A stretch of DNA of 64,000 nt. Origin: Alterinioella nitratireducens (GTDB lineage Bacteria; Pseudomonadota; Alphaproteobacteria; Rhodobacterales; Rhodobacteraceae). Made by a program: the position numbers and the translations under genes. Below are positions 34,447 to 42,746 of the stretch, piece by piece. The stretch is from NCBI RefSeq assembly GCF_013155465.1, contig NZ_JABJVX010000001.1, positions 124,001 through 188,000 of the forward strand. The letters run 5' to 3'. How positions within the stretch are numbered: the first letter of the stretch is position 1; each line of letters begins with the position of its first letter. Below the pieces are notes generated by a model, which was not told the origin of the DNA, ran no database searches, and saw nothing but the letters and a program-made list of their open reading frames with translations.

Positions 34447-35601
34447 TCAGCCCATCAGGCCGGGGTTGAGGATGTGATCGGGGTCGAACCTGGCGCGCAG
34501 GCCCTCGGAGATCCTGGCCAGCGCCGGGGCCTGCGGCTGAAAGACGGGCGTGCTGCGGCGCAGGTCTTCGGGCGCGCGGATCAAGGTGGCGTGGCCACCA
34601 TACGGGGCGAGCGCGTCGCGGATCACCGGGGCCGGGTCGGCGTGGTGGGCGGGCACCGAAAGCCAGATCAACCCGCCGCCCCAGTCCAGGCTGGCCTCCG
34701 CCCCAAGACGGTCGTGCAAATGCGAGGTCAGCGGGGCCGCGTCGGTGGGTTTGAGGGATAGTCGCCAGAGCGTGTCGTCGCGGCCCTGGAACGCCGTCAG
34801 ATCGCGGATATCACGCCAGAGCGCTGCGTGGCCTGCGCCCTCGATCCGGTCGCTGTCGAGGTCGCGGAACCGGGCCTGCAATTGCGTGGCGCGGTTCCGG
34901 ACCTGCAAATCGAACCCCTCCAGCCGCAGATAAGCCGTGCCGTTCTGCCAGGCCGCGCCGGAAACCTCGTAGGGCGTGCCGAGGGCGGCGCAGAAGAGGT
35001 CGGTGGCCTGCGCCACGGTCAGACCGGGAAAGGCGAGGGTGCAGGCGGTCTCGGGGCGCGGCAGGGTCTTCAGCGACACTTCGGTCAGGATGCCGAGCGT
35101 GCCATAGGCGCCACACATCAGTTTCGCGAGGTCCAGCCCGGTGACGTTCTTCATCACCCGCCCGCCATTCTTCAGCACCTCGCCGCGCCCGTTGACGAAG
35201 CGCACGCCCAGAAGATGATCGCGGCAGGCGCCAACAGCCAACCGGCGCGGGCCGGAGATGGCGGCGGCGACCATACCGCCCACGGTCGGCGTTCCGTTCG
35301 AGCCAAGGAGGCCGCGATGGTCCATCGGCTCGAAGGCCAAGTGCTGGTTCTCAGTGGCGAGGGCCGACGTGACCTCGTCCAGCGGCGTGCCCGCGCGCAC
35401 CACCATGTTGAGGCTGCCGGGCTCATAGAGCGTGATGCCGGTCAGGCGATCCGTTGAGAGGGTGGTGTCGGTCTCGATGGCCTGGCCGATGACGCTGCGG
35501 GTGCCGCCGCCCCGGATGCGCAGGCGGGTATGGCTCGCCGCAGCATCTGCGACGGTTTCGGCCAGTTCGGCCTCATTGGCGGGGGTGAGGAGGGCGCTCA
35601 T
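34447..35601 (-). CDS. glcE: Glycolate oxidase FAD-binding subunit GlcE
   Basis: 384 residues from ATG 35601 (an upstream in-frame ATG would start within the gap). FAD_binding_4 domain: RLRIRGGGTRSVIG, AGTPLDEVTSALA, LLGSNGTPTVGGMVAAAISG, VKNVTGLDLAKLMCGAYGTL in modified form (MKNVTGLDLAKLMCGAYGTL). The C-terminal half is shorter than in GlcD and lacks most of the FAD-oxidase C domain, as usual for GlcE. It ends with RARFDPDHILNPGLMG. Between the small secreted-protein gene (19-base gap) and glcF (four-base gap), it is clearly co-transcribed. Confidence 0.93.
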   Translation of the reverse strand: MSALLTPANEAELAETVADAAASHTRLRIRGGGTRSVIGQAIETDTTLSTDRLTGITLYEPGSLNMVVRAGTPLDEVTSALATENQHLAFEPMDHRGLLGSNGTPTVGGMVAAAISGPRRLAVGACRDHLLGVRFVNGRGEVLKNGGRVMKNVTGLDLAKLMCGAYGTLGILTEVSLKTLPRPETACTLAFPGLTVAQATDLFCAALGTPYEVSGAAWQNGTAYLRLEGFDLQVRNRATQLQARFRDLDSDRIEGAGHAALWRDIRDLTAFQGRDDTLWRLSLKPTDAAPLTSHLHDRLGAEASLDWGGGLIWLSVPAHHADPAPVIRDALAPYGGHATLIRAPEDLRRSTPVFQPQAPALARISEGLRARFDPDHILNPGLMG

Positions 35602-35620
35602 GCAAGGCCCTCCCGTCGGG

Positions 35621-35974
35621 TCAGTTCCGGGAGGCGACGTTCCAGGCACCTTCGTGCCAGCCCATCGCGGGGGGCAGGATGCCCGTAGAGAGCAGGCAGG
35701 GCGGCGCTGCGTCGGGGCCGGAGGAAAGGCCCGACAGAACGCCCCGTGCGGGAGGGGGCGCTGGCAGGACAGGGGTGCCCGCCTCGATCCGCTCCAGCGC
35801 GGCGTCGAGAGAGAGGGGGGCGGGCAGGTCGTTCACATGCGGCGTCAGGTCGATCTGCGGGGCGACCGGCATGGGCATGGTGACGCCCCAGGAGGCAAGG
35901 GCGGGGACGGTGGTTGCGATCAGGGCAAGGGCTGCGATGACGGTACGCAGCGGATGGGAAAAGAGCTTGGTCAT
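35621..35974 (-). CDS. Small secreted proline-rich protein, function unknown
   Basis: 117 residues from ATG 35974, which follows AAAGGACTTTTGC; an in-frame ATG at 35992 is less likely. The N-terminus is a typical Sec signal peptide (SHPLRTVIAALALIATTVPALA). The mature part of about 90 residues is rich in Pro, Ala and Leu (MPMPVAPQIDLTPHVNDLPA; GTPVLPAPPPARG). One mature cysteine (PPCLLST) is present, with no lipobox. I do not recognise it. It sits between glcD (151-base gap) and glcE (19-base gap), interrupting an otherwise tight glycolate-oxidase operon. Confidence 0.6.
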   Translation of the reverse strand: MTKLFSHPLRTVIAALALIATTVPALASWGVTMPMPVAPQIDLTPHVNDLPAPLSLDAALERIEAGTPVLPAPPPARGVLSGLSSGPDAAPPCLLSTGILPPAMGWHEGAWNVASRN

Positions 35975-36125
35975 GCAAAAGTCCTTTGGCATTCAATGCC
36001 CAGCAAAAGGCGGGAGGGATGCCATGACCATAGCCCAATAAGTGTGCAAATGACAATAACAACTGTCGCCCCTTCATGCCCCGCATGTCCGATAGGTCCG
36101 GATCACCCTGTGCAAACCCTTGATT

Positions 36126-37571
36126 TCATGCCCGGTTCCGCCGTGTTTCGCTGGCCGGAAGCGGAAAGACCTTGGTGGGGTTCAGGCGCCAGTTCGGGTC
36201 GAACACATCCTTGACCTGCATCTGCATTTCCAGGTCCGATTCGGAAAACTGGTTCCCCATCAGGTCGCGTTTCTCGATCCCCACGCCATGTTCGCCGGTC
36301 AGGCAGCCGCCCATCTCGACGCAGAGGCGCAGGATCTCGGCCCCGAGTGCCTCGGCCCGTTCCAGGTCGCCCGCCGTGTTGGCGTTGTAGAGGATCAGTG
36401 GGTGCATGTTGCCGTCGCCCGCGTGAAACACATTGGCCACGCGCAGCCCGTGCTCGGCGGCCAGATCGCCGATGCCCCTGAGGGTCCGGGGCAGGGCCGA
36501 GACCGGCACGGTGCCATCCAGGCACATGTAATCGTTGACCTGCCCCATCGCCCCGAAGGCCGATTTGCGGCCCTTCCAGATCGCGGCGCTTTCCTCAAGG
36601 CTTTCGCTCACGCGCATCTCGACCGGGTCCAGCGACTGCGCGATGGCGGTGATCTTGCCCAGTTGATCCTCGATCTCGGCCTCGGAACCTTCGACCTCGA
36701 CGATCAGCAGCGCCTCGCAGATCGGGTATCCGGCATGGGCGAAATTCTCGACCACCTCGATGCAGGGCCGGTCCATGTATTCGATGGCCACGGGCAGGAG
36801 GCCCGATTTGATGATGTCGGCCACGCATTGCCCCGCGACCTCGGCGCTGTCATAGCCGATCATGACGGGCCGCGCGCCCTCGGGCTTGGGCAAGATGCGC
36901 AGGGTGGCTTCCGTCACGACCGCCAACTGCCCCTCTGAGCCGCAAATGAGGCCGAGCAGGTCCAGCCCGCCCGCCTCCATCTGTGCGCCGCCAAGCTCGA
37001 CGATCTCGCCATCCGCCAGCACCATGCGCACGCCCAGAAGGTTGTTAGTGGTCACGCCGTATTTCAGGCAATGCGCGCCGCCCGAGTTCATCGCGATATT
37101 GCCCGCGATGGCGCAGGCCAACTGGCTGGAGGGGTCGGGCGCGTAGAAGAACCCGTCGGCATCGACATGTGCGGAGACGGAGAGGTTGGTCACCCCCGTC
37201 TGAACCCGGATGAAGCGGTTGGGATAGTCGACCTCCAGCACGTCGCGCAGCCGCGCGGTGCCCAGGATGACGCTGTCGGCCGTGGGCAGCGCACCGCCCG
37301 CCAGCGAGGTTCCGGCCCCGCGCGGCACAACCGGCACACCCATCTGGTGGCAGACCCGCATCACGGCGGCGACGCCTTCGGTCGTGCGCGGCAGGGTCAC
37401 GGCCAGCGGGGGGCAGCGATAGGCGGTCAGCGCGTCGCATTCATAGGCCCGCGTTTCGACCGGGTCCGAGATCACGTCCTCCGCGCCGATGGCCTCGGCC
37501 AGGGCGGCCACGATCTGGTCCTTGCGGGACAGGATCGACGCGTCGGGGGCGGGCATGGCGATGGTGGACAT
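36126..37571 (-). CDS. glcD: Glycolate oxidase subunit GlcD
   Basis: 481 residues from ATG 37571 (upstream GGAGGAG; an earlier in-frame start overlaps the putative regulatory dyad). FAD-binding domain: VVPRGAGTSLAGGALPTADS, YAPDPSSQLACAIAGNIAMN, NSGGAHCLKYGVTTNNLLG, GLICGSEGQLAVVTEATLR. FAD-linked oxidase C-terminal domain: NVFHAGDGNMHPLILYN and GGCLTGEHGVGIEKRDLM, the catalytic and substrate-binding segment of 2-hydroxy-acid oxidases. It is the glycolate-oxidising flavoprotein. It lies 92 bases downstream of the ABC transporter's last gene on the same strand. Confidence 0.94.
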   Translation of the reverse strand: MSTIAMPAPDASILSRKDQIVAALAEAIGAEDVISDPVETRAYECDALTAYRCPPLAVTLPRTTEGVAAVMRVCHQMGVPVVPRGAGTSLAGGALPTADSVILGTARLRDVLEVDYPNRFIRVQTGVTNLSVSAHVDADGFFYAPDPSSQLACAIAGNIAMNSGGAHCLKYGVTTNNLLGVRMVLADGEIVELGGAQMEAGGLDLLGLICGSEGQLAVVTEATLRILPKPEGARPVMIGYDSAEVAGQCVADIIKSGLLPVAIEYMDRPCIEVVENFAHAGYPICEALLIVEVEGSEAEIEDQLGKITAIAQSLDPVEMRVSESLEESAAIWKGRKSAFGAMGQVNDYMCLDGTVPVSALPRTLRGIGDLAAEHGLRVANVFHAGDGNMHPLILYNANTAGDLERAEALGAEILRLCVEMGGCLTGEHGVGIEKRDLMGNQFSESDLEMQMQVKDVFDPNWRLNPTKVFPLPASETRRNRA

Positions 37572-37628
37572 GGGCGGCAGGCTCCTCCTTGTCCGCGAGT
37601 CAGTCGGTTTCGGAAAGACTAGCCGATA

Positions 37629-37649
37629 TTGGTCAGAAAATCTAACCAA
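37629..37649. promoter_or_regulatory. Inverted repeat TTGGT-N11-ACCAA upstream of glcD
   Basis: TTGGT (37629-37633) and ACCAA (37645-37649) form a five-base dyad with an AT-rich 11-base core, in the 92-base gap between the transporter's last gene and glcD, 58 bases from the glcD start. The arms match those of GntR-type regulators of lactate/pyruvate/glycolate genes (TTGGT...ACCAA), though those usually have a three-base spacer. An N11 spacer fits a LysR-type site better. No glc regulator is in the window. Confidence 0.4.
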
Positions 37650-37663
37650 AAATGATAGGTGCG

Positions 37664-38353
37664 TCAGACCCCCAGGTAGCGGTCGGTGATCTCGGGGGTC
37701 AGGGCGGTGAAACCGTCGCTCCAGACGGTCGCGCCTTTCTCGATGATCACACCGCGATCGGCGATGCGGGCAAGCTCGGCCAGGGATTTGTCGACCACAA
37801 GGATCGCCAGCCCGCTGTCACGTTTCAGCCGCGCGATGGCCTCCCAGATTTCCTGCCGCACCAGCGGGGCCAGCCCTTCCGTCGCTTCGTCGAGGATCAG
37901 GAGGCGCGGGTTGGTCATCAGGGCGCGACCGATGGCCAGCATCTGCTGTTCCCCGCCCGATAGCGAGGCCGCGATCTGCCCCTCGCGCTCGGCGAGGCGC
38001 GGGAATAGCGCTGTGACGGTGGCGAAATCCCAGGTGCCGGGGCGGGCGGCGGCGATCAGGTTTTCCCGCACCGTCAGGGGGCCGAAACAGCGCCGCCCCT
38101 CGGGCACCAGCCCCAGACCCATCCGCGCGGCACGGTAGGACGGCACGTTGGCCATGTCGCGGCCATCGAGCCGTAACCGGCCCCCGTGATAGGGCAAGAG
38201 CCGACAGATCACCTTGATCGTGGTCGATTTGCCCATCCCGTTGCGCCCCATCAACGCCAGAACCTCGCCAGGATCGAGCGCAAGGCTTATATCGAAGAGC
38301 GCCTGCGAGGGGCCGTAGGAGGCGGCGACGTGATCGAGTTCCAGAAGGCTCAC
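37664..38353 (-). CDS. Branched-chain-amino-acid-type ABC transporter ATP-binding protein (LivF-like)
   Basis: 229 residues. Walker A is GRNGMGKST, the signature SLSGGEQQMLAIGRAL, Walker B LLILDEATEGLAP, and the LivF-typical MGLGLVPEGRRCFGPLTVRE. It powers uptake through the two membrane subunits. It overlaps the LivG-like gene by four bases. The family (HAAT) imports amino acids but also urea, amides, short organic acids and aromatic acids, so the substrate here is open. Confidence 0.92.
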   Translation of the reverse strand: MSLLELDHVAASYGPSQALFDISLALDPGEVLALMGRNGMGKSTTIKVICRLLPYHGGRLRLDGRDMANVPSYRAARMGLGLVPEGRRCFGPLTVRENLIAAARPGTWDFATVTALFPRLAEREGQIAASLSGGEQQMLAIGRALMTNPRLLILDEATEGLAPLVRQEIWEAIARLKRDSGLAILVVDKSLAELARIADRGVIIEKGATVWSDGFTALTPEITDRYLGV

Positions 38354-39099
38354 GGGCTGGCCTCCTCGCCCAAATAGGCGCGGCGGACATCCGGGTTCTG
38401 GCGGATCTCGGCCGGCGTTCCGGTGGCGATGATGCGGCCATAGACCAGCACGCTGATCCGGTCGGCGAGGCGAAACACCGCGTCCATGTCATGTTCGACC
38501 AGCAGGATCGGCGCTTCAACCCGCAGCGCGTCCAGAAGCCCGGTCATCCGCGCCGTCCCCTCAAGCCCGAGCCCGGCCATCGGCTCATCCATCAGGAAGG
38601 CGCGCGGGGCGAGCGTCAGCGCAATCGCAACCTCCAACTGGCGGCGCTGGCCGTGGCTGAGGTCGGCGGTGCGGGTGCGGGCGTGACCCTGTAGCCCGAC
38701 GCGGGCGAGGGCGGATTGCGCCACCTGCCGCAAGCCAGCGTCCCGCATCACCGGGCGGAACAGGCGGAACGCCTGCCCCCCGAGCGCCCCGAGGGTGGCG
38801 TTTTGAAGCACGCTCATCTCCATCGCCAGGGCCGAGATCTGGAAGGTGCGGCCAAGCCCCGCCCGTGCGCGCGCCGCCATGTCGAGGCCGGTCAGGTCGC
38901 GCCCCGCCAGATGGACGGTGCCCGCATCGGGCGTCAGCGCGCCGGAGATGGCCGCGATCAGCGTCGATTTTCCCGCACCGTTGGGGCCGATCAGGGCGTG
39001 GATTTCTCCGGGCCGCAGGTCCAGGCTGACATCCTCGTTCGCCGTGAGCGCACCAAAGGATTTGCTGACGCCCCGGACCTGCAGGACAGGCTCAGTCAT
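38350..39099 (-). CDS. Branched-chain-amino-acid-type ABC transporter ATP-binding protein (LivG-like)
   Basis: 249 residues. Walker A GPNGAGKST, signature LSHGQRRQLEVAIAL (Ser-His instead of Ser-Gly, seen in LivG members), Walker B FLMDEPMAGLG, and GLGRTFQISALAMEMSV, the LivG Q-loop region. Overlaps LivM by eight bases and LivF by four, so all four transporter genes are translationally coupled. Confidence 0.92.
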   Translation of the reverse strand: MTEPVLQVRGVSKSFGALTANEDVSLDLRPGEIHALIGPNGAGKSTLIAAISGALTPDAGTVHLAGRDLTGLDMAARARAGLGRTFQISALAMEMSVLQNATLGALGGQAFRLFRPVMRDAGLRQVAQSALARVGLQGHARTRTADLSHGQRRQLEVAIALTLAPRAFLMDEPMAGLGLEGTARMTGLLDALRVEAPILLVEHDMDAVFRLADRISVLVYGRIIATGTPAEIRQNPDVRRAYLGEEASP

Positions 39100-40075
39100 G
39101 CGCCACCTCCCGTCCCGCGATCAGCCCGATGAGGCCGCCGCGCGCGAAAAGCACCATGCCAAGCAGGATCGCGCCAAGATAGATGTGCCAGTAATCCGAC
39201 ACGCCATCCAGCCAATGCTCCATCGCGATGAAGATCGCGGCACCAAGCACGGGGCCGAGAAGCCGCCCGACACCGCCCAGGATGACGAAAACCATGATCT
39301 CGCCCGAGGTCTGCCAGCTGAACATCGTCGGGCTGACGAAACGGTTGAGATCGGCAAAAAGCGCGCCCGCAAGCCCGGTGATCGCGCCCGACAGCGTGAA
39401 GGCCAGCAAGTGCAGGCTGCGCGGGCGGATGCCGACAGAAGTCACGCGCATCGGGCTTTGGCGCGCGGCGGCAAGCGCCAGGCCAAAGGCGGAATGCTGG
39501 ATGCGGCTGACCAGCCAGAGGGCACCGGCCAGCAGCACGAAGCAGAGCGCGTAGAACTGGATCGGGTCCAGCGTGTTGAGGCCGGGAAAGCCGTTGCGCA
39601 GGTAGATCGACATGCCGTCCTCGCCGCCATAGGCGGGCCAGGAGATCATGAAGAAATAGAACATCTGCCCGAAGGCCAGCGTGATCATGATGAAATAGAC
39701 GCCCGAGGTGCGGAGGGATAGCGCGCCGATGACCAGGGCGGCGAGGGCGGACGTGATCAGGGCCACCAGCCAGATCACCGGCATCGACTTTGTGCCCTCG
39801 ATCAGGAAAGGCGCCTCCGTCAGCGGGGTATAGGTCTGCGCGTGAAAGGCCAGCACCCCCATCGCGTAGCCCCCGATCCCGAAGAACGCGGCATGGCCGA
39901 GGCTGACGAGCCCTCCCAGGCCAAGCGCCAGGTTGAGGCCGACACCGGCCAGCGCCAGGATCGCGGCGCGGGTGGTCAGCGTGATGATGAAGGGCTCATC
40001 CGCCATCCAGGCCCATAGCGGCAGGGCGAGAAAACCGGCCAGGATGGCCGCGTTCAGGAGCGTCTCGCGCCGCAT
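39092..40075 (-). CDS. Branched-chain-amino-acid-type ABC transporter permease (LivM-like)
   Basis: 327 residues from ATG 40075, which shares one base with the LivH stop. An upstream in-frame extension runs antisense-like through livH and is not used. About ten hydrophobic helices. Family landmarks: GLNLALGLGGLVSLGHAAFF near residue 50, ARQSPMRVTSVGI (cytoplasmic EAA-like loop), and ALFADLNRFVSP. Inner-membrane translocation subunit. Confidence 0.9.
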   Translation of the reverse strand: MRRETLLNAAILAGFLALPLWAWMADEPFIITLTTRAAILALAGVGLNLALGLGGLVSLGHAAFFGIGGYAMGVLAFHAQTYTPLTEAPFLIEGTKSMPVIWLVALITSALAALVIGALSLRTSGVYFIMITLAFGQMFYFFMISWPAYGGEDGMSIYLRNGFPGLNTLDPIQFYALCFVLLAGALWLVSRIQHSAFGLALAAARQSPMRVTSVGIRPRSLHLLAFTLSGAITGLAGALFADLNRFVSPTMFSWQTSGEIMVFVILGGVGRLLGPVLGAAIFIAMEHWLDGVSDYWHIYLGAILLGMVLFARGGLIGLIAGREVAHD

Positions 40076-40995
40076 CAGGTGGCCCTGCCGAAAAGGCCGG
40101 AGGGGCGGAAGACCAGGATCCCCGCCATCAGGATATAGATCGCCATCGAGGCCAGCGATGCGCCGACCGTCGTGGCCGATGAGGCGTCCATCACGAGGCC
40201 GAAGACCTGCGGCAGCAGCACGCGGCCAAGCGTGTCGGTCAGCCCCACCAGCAGCGCCCCGATGAAGGCCCCCTTGATCGAGCCGATACCGCCGATGACG
40301 ATGACGACGAAGGCCAGGATCAGCACCGGCTCGCCCATGCCGACCTCGACCGATTGAATGGCTCCGATCAGCGCCCCCGCCAGCCCCGCCAGCGCCGCCC
40401 CGAGCGCGAAGACGGCGGTGTAGAGCTTGGAAATATCGACGCCGAGCGCCGCGATCATCTCGCGGTCGACTTCGCCCGCGCGGATCTGGATGCCGATCCG
40501 GGTGCGCGCGATGAACCAGAACAGGCCGCCCGCGATGGCCAGCCCCATGGCGATGATGAAAAGCCGGTAGCGCGGGTAGTCGATGCCGCCGGGCAATGTG
40601 ATCGGGCCCGACAGCAACGCGGGCGTGTCGATATAGAGCGGGAAGGAGCCGAAGAGGAACCGAGTGCCCTCGGAAAAGATCAGGATCAGCGCAAAGGTGG
40701 CCAGCACCTGGTCGAGATGGTCGCGCGCATAGAGCCTGCGGATCACCAGCACCTCCATCAGCACGCCCGCCACGGCGGAGGCCGCCAGCGCCGCGATCAG
40801 CGCCAGCGTATAGGAGCCGGTCGCCGCCGCCACGCCCGCCGCCGCGAAGGCCCCCACCATGAAGAGCGAGCCATGCGCGAGGTTGATCACCCCCATGACG
40901 CCGAAGATCAGCGTCAGGCCGGCGGCCATCAGGAACAGGGCCACGCCCATCTGCAACCCGTTCAGGCATTGTTCGATCAGGAGAAGGAGGGTCAT
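40075..40995 (-). CDS. Branched-chain-amino-acid-type ABC transporter permease (LivH-like)
   Basis: 306 residues. Starts LLLIEQCLNGLQMGVALFLM then AAGLTLIFGVMGVINLAHGS, the LivH hallmark. GVDISKLYTAVFALGAALAG and LILAFVVIVIGGIGSIKGAF follow. First gene of a four-gene transporter run whose order (H-M-G-F) is standard. The usual periplasmic binding protein gene is absent: upstream is a divergent EamA gene, downstream is glcD. Confidence 0.92.
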   Translation of the reverse strand: MTLLLLIEQCLNGLQMGVALFLMAAGLTLIFGVMGVINLAHGSLFMVGAFAAAGVAAATGSYTLALIAALAASAVAGVLMEVLVIRRLYARDHLDQVLATFALILIFSEGTRFLFGSFPLYIDTPALLSGPITLPGGIDYPRYRLFIIAMGLAIAGGLFWFIARTRIGIQIRAGEVDREMIAALGVDISKLYTAVFALGAALAGLAGALIGAIQSVEVGMGEPVLILAFVVIVIGGIGSIKGAFIGALLVGLTDTLGRVLLPQVFGLVMDASSATTVGASLASMAIYILMAGILVFRPSGLFGRAT

Positions 40996-41192
40996 GTCGG
41001 GCTGCGCGCGTCTGGTCTCATGCGGCGGGACATTGCGGGTTCAACCGGGCAAGATCAACGCTTTGCCACCGCTTCGGCACAGGAAATTGCATGTTGACGG
41101 GTGTCATGCCGCTGGTTCCCGCGCGAAAGCTCGGATAGGTGTGAACGGGTTGATTTCAGGGCGGGACGGGTTTTCATGGCGGGGATTGCAGC

Positions 41193-42038
41193 ATGACGGG
41201 CGCGGTTTTCCTGATGGTCCTTGCCGCCGCCGTGCTGCACGCGGTCTGGAACGCGCTGGTCAAGGGCGGCGCGGACAAGGCGGCGGCGATGACGGCGGTG
41301 GTGATCGGGCAGGGCCTGTCGGGTCTTGTCCTGTTGCCCTTCGTGCCGGTCCCCGACATGGCCTCTCTGCCCTATCTCATCGGCGGCGTGGGCCTGCATT
41401 TCGGCTACCAGGCGTTCCTGATCGCGGCCTACCGGATCGGCGATCTCAGCCAGGTCTACCCGATCGCGCGCGGCTCCTCGCCGCTGATTGTGACCGCCGT
41501 GTCGATCCTGTTCCTGGGCGTGCAGCTTGCGCCGCAGCAACTGGCGGGGATCGTGCTGATCGCGCTTGGCATCGGGTCAATCTCGCTCGTGCGCCGGGCC
41601 GATGGCGTGTTCCAGGGCAAGGCGGCGCTCTTGGCGCTGACCACGGGTGGCTTCATCGCCTCCTATTCGATCGTCGACGGGTTGGGCGCGCGGGTGGCGG
41701 GCACGGCGCTTGGGTTCTACGCATGGCATTCGCTGGCCAATGCGGCGGTTTTCGCGGGCGTCATGGGTCTGGCGCGGCCCCGGCTTCTGCCCGCCGCGAT
41801 CCGGCTGCCGCGCTCGATCTTCCTGGGCGGCGGCGCGTCCTTCATCGCCTATGCGCTGGTCATGTATGCCTTCACCCAGGCCCCCATCGCCCTGGTCACC
41901 GCGTTGCGCGAGACCAGCATCATCTTCGCGCTTTTCATCGGGGTCGGCGTGTTCCGCGAACCGCTCAACCTGGCCAAGGTCGCGGCCACGATGATGACAT
42001 TGGGCGGCGCGGCGTTGCTCAGACTCTACCGGGGCTGA
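41193..42038 (+). CDS. EamA/DMT-family transporter
   Basis: 281 residues, ten predicted helices in two EamA repeats (TGAVFLMVLAAAVLHAVWNA; SSPLIVTAVSILFLGVQ; FIASYSIVDGLGARVAG; TALRETSIIFALFIGVGVFR). Members export or import amino acids, nucleotides or other small metabolites; the substrate cannot be told. The 197-base gap upstream, shared with livH, shows no promoter that I can defend. The last 13 bases overlap the convergent DUF1045 gene. Confidence 0.9.
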   Translation: MTGAVFLMVLAAAVLHAVWNALVKGGADKAAAMTAVVIGQGLSGLVLLPFVPVPDMASLPYLIGGVGLHFGYQAFLIAAYRIGDLSQVYPIARGSSPLIVTAVSILFLGVQLAPQQLAGIVLIALGIGSISLVRRADGVFQGKAALLALTTGGFIASYSIVDGLGARVAGTALGFYAWHSLANAAVFAGVMGLARPRLLPAAIRLPRSIFLGGGASFIAYALVMYAFTQAPIALVTALRETSIIFALFIGVGVFREPLNLAKVAATMMTLGGAALLRLYRG

Positions 42039-42697
42039 CCCGTCAGGGGAACGCGGCGCAGGAGGTGGAAGAACCCCTCCGCGTCTTCCCCCATCAGCGC
42101 CAGATCGGCGATCCGCTCCGGCCGGTCCAGCACATCCGCGAAGTGATCGGCGAGGTTCTGGCAGAGGGTCTCGACCTGCCCCTGCGGCACTGGGCCGGTC
42201 AGGGTCATGTGAAACCGGAACTGGTCCAGCACGAAAGGATAGCCCCAGCGGGCAAGATGGTCCTCCTGCCGCGGTGACAGGCGCGATTTTCGGCGGCGGG
42301 CGAGCTCATCCCTCCTCGGCGGCGCGCGGAACTGGTCCAGATCCATCACCACCTGCGCGGCCAGCCTTTGCATGGCGGGGCAGGGGGCCGAGGGGGTCAG
42401 GGCAAGGAACCGGCCAAGGGCGGTGACGGTCAGGGCGGGCAGGTCTATCGGGGCGGTCCCGGCGGCGATGCGGGCGAGGGTGTCGCGCAGATCGGCCTCT
42501 CGGCTTCCCTCGGCCAGCCGGAAGGGCGGTTTCAGCGTGGCGTGAAAGCCGTATTTCCTGGGCCGGTCCACAAGCCGCGGCTCAGGGGGCGGCAATGCCA
42601 CGCCCGCGACACTGTCCCACCCAAGCCACTCCGCCGCGCGGTCATAGAGCGCGCCGGTGGGGACGAAGAAAACAGCGTAGCGGCGAAATCCGGGCAT
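42026..42697 (-). CDS. DUF1045 protein, 2H phosphoesterase superfamily
   Basis: 223 residues from ATG 42697 (MPGFRRYAVFF, the usual family start; a TTG at 42736 is less likely). Two H-x-T-x motifs of 2H phosphoesterases are present: KYGFHATLKPPF and RFHMTLTGPVP. DUF1045 genes usually sit in phosphonate (phn) clusters, where they accompany PhnN/PhnM. Here the neighbours are an SDR and the RpoE-type operon, 49 bases downstream of the SDR stop. It could cleave a cyclic phosphate or 2',5' linkage. Confidence 0.82.
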   Translation of the reverse strand: MPGFRRYAVFFVPTGALYDRAAEWLGWDSVAGVALPPPEPRLVDRPRKYGFHATLKPPFRLAEGSREADLRDTLARIAAGTAPIDLPALTVTALGRFLALTPSAPCPAMQRLAAQVVMDLDQFRAPPRRDELARRRKSRLSPRQEDHLARWGYPFVLDQFRFHMTLTGPVPQGQVETLCQNLADHFADVLDRPERIADLALMGEDAEGFFHLLRRVPLTGQPR

Positions 42698-42746
42698 GGC
42701 GGCGGTGATGGCAGATGCGGGGCCGTTTGCCAACACGCCGCCCGTC

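Noticed and set aside
35598-36086. A 162-codon minus-strand frame overlapping the small secreted protein
   Set aside because: It lacks a signal peptide or motif and has shadow composition. The overlapping 117-residue frame has both a ribosome site and a signal peptide.
40996-41192. TTGACG near 41094 as a promoter for the EamA gene
   Set aside because: No acceptable -10 element lies 16-18 bases downstream.
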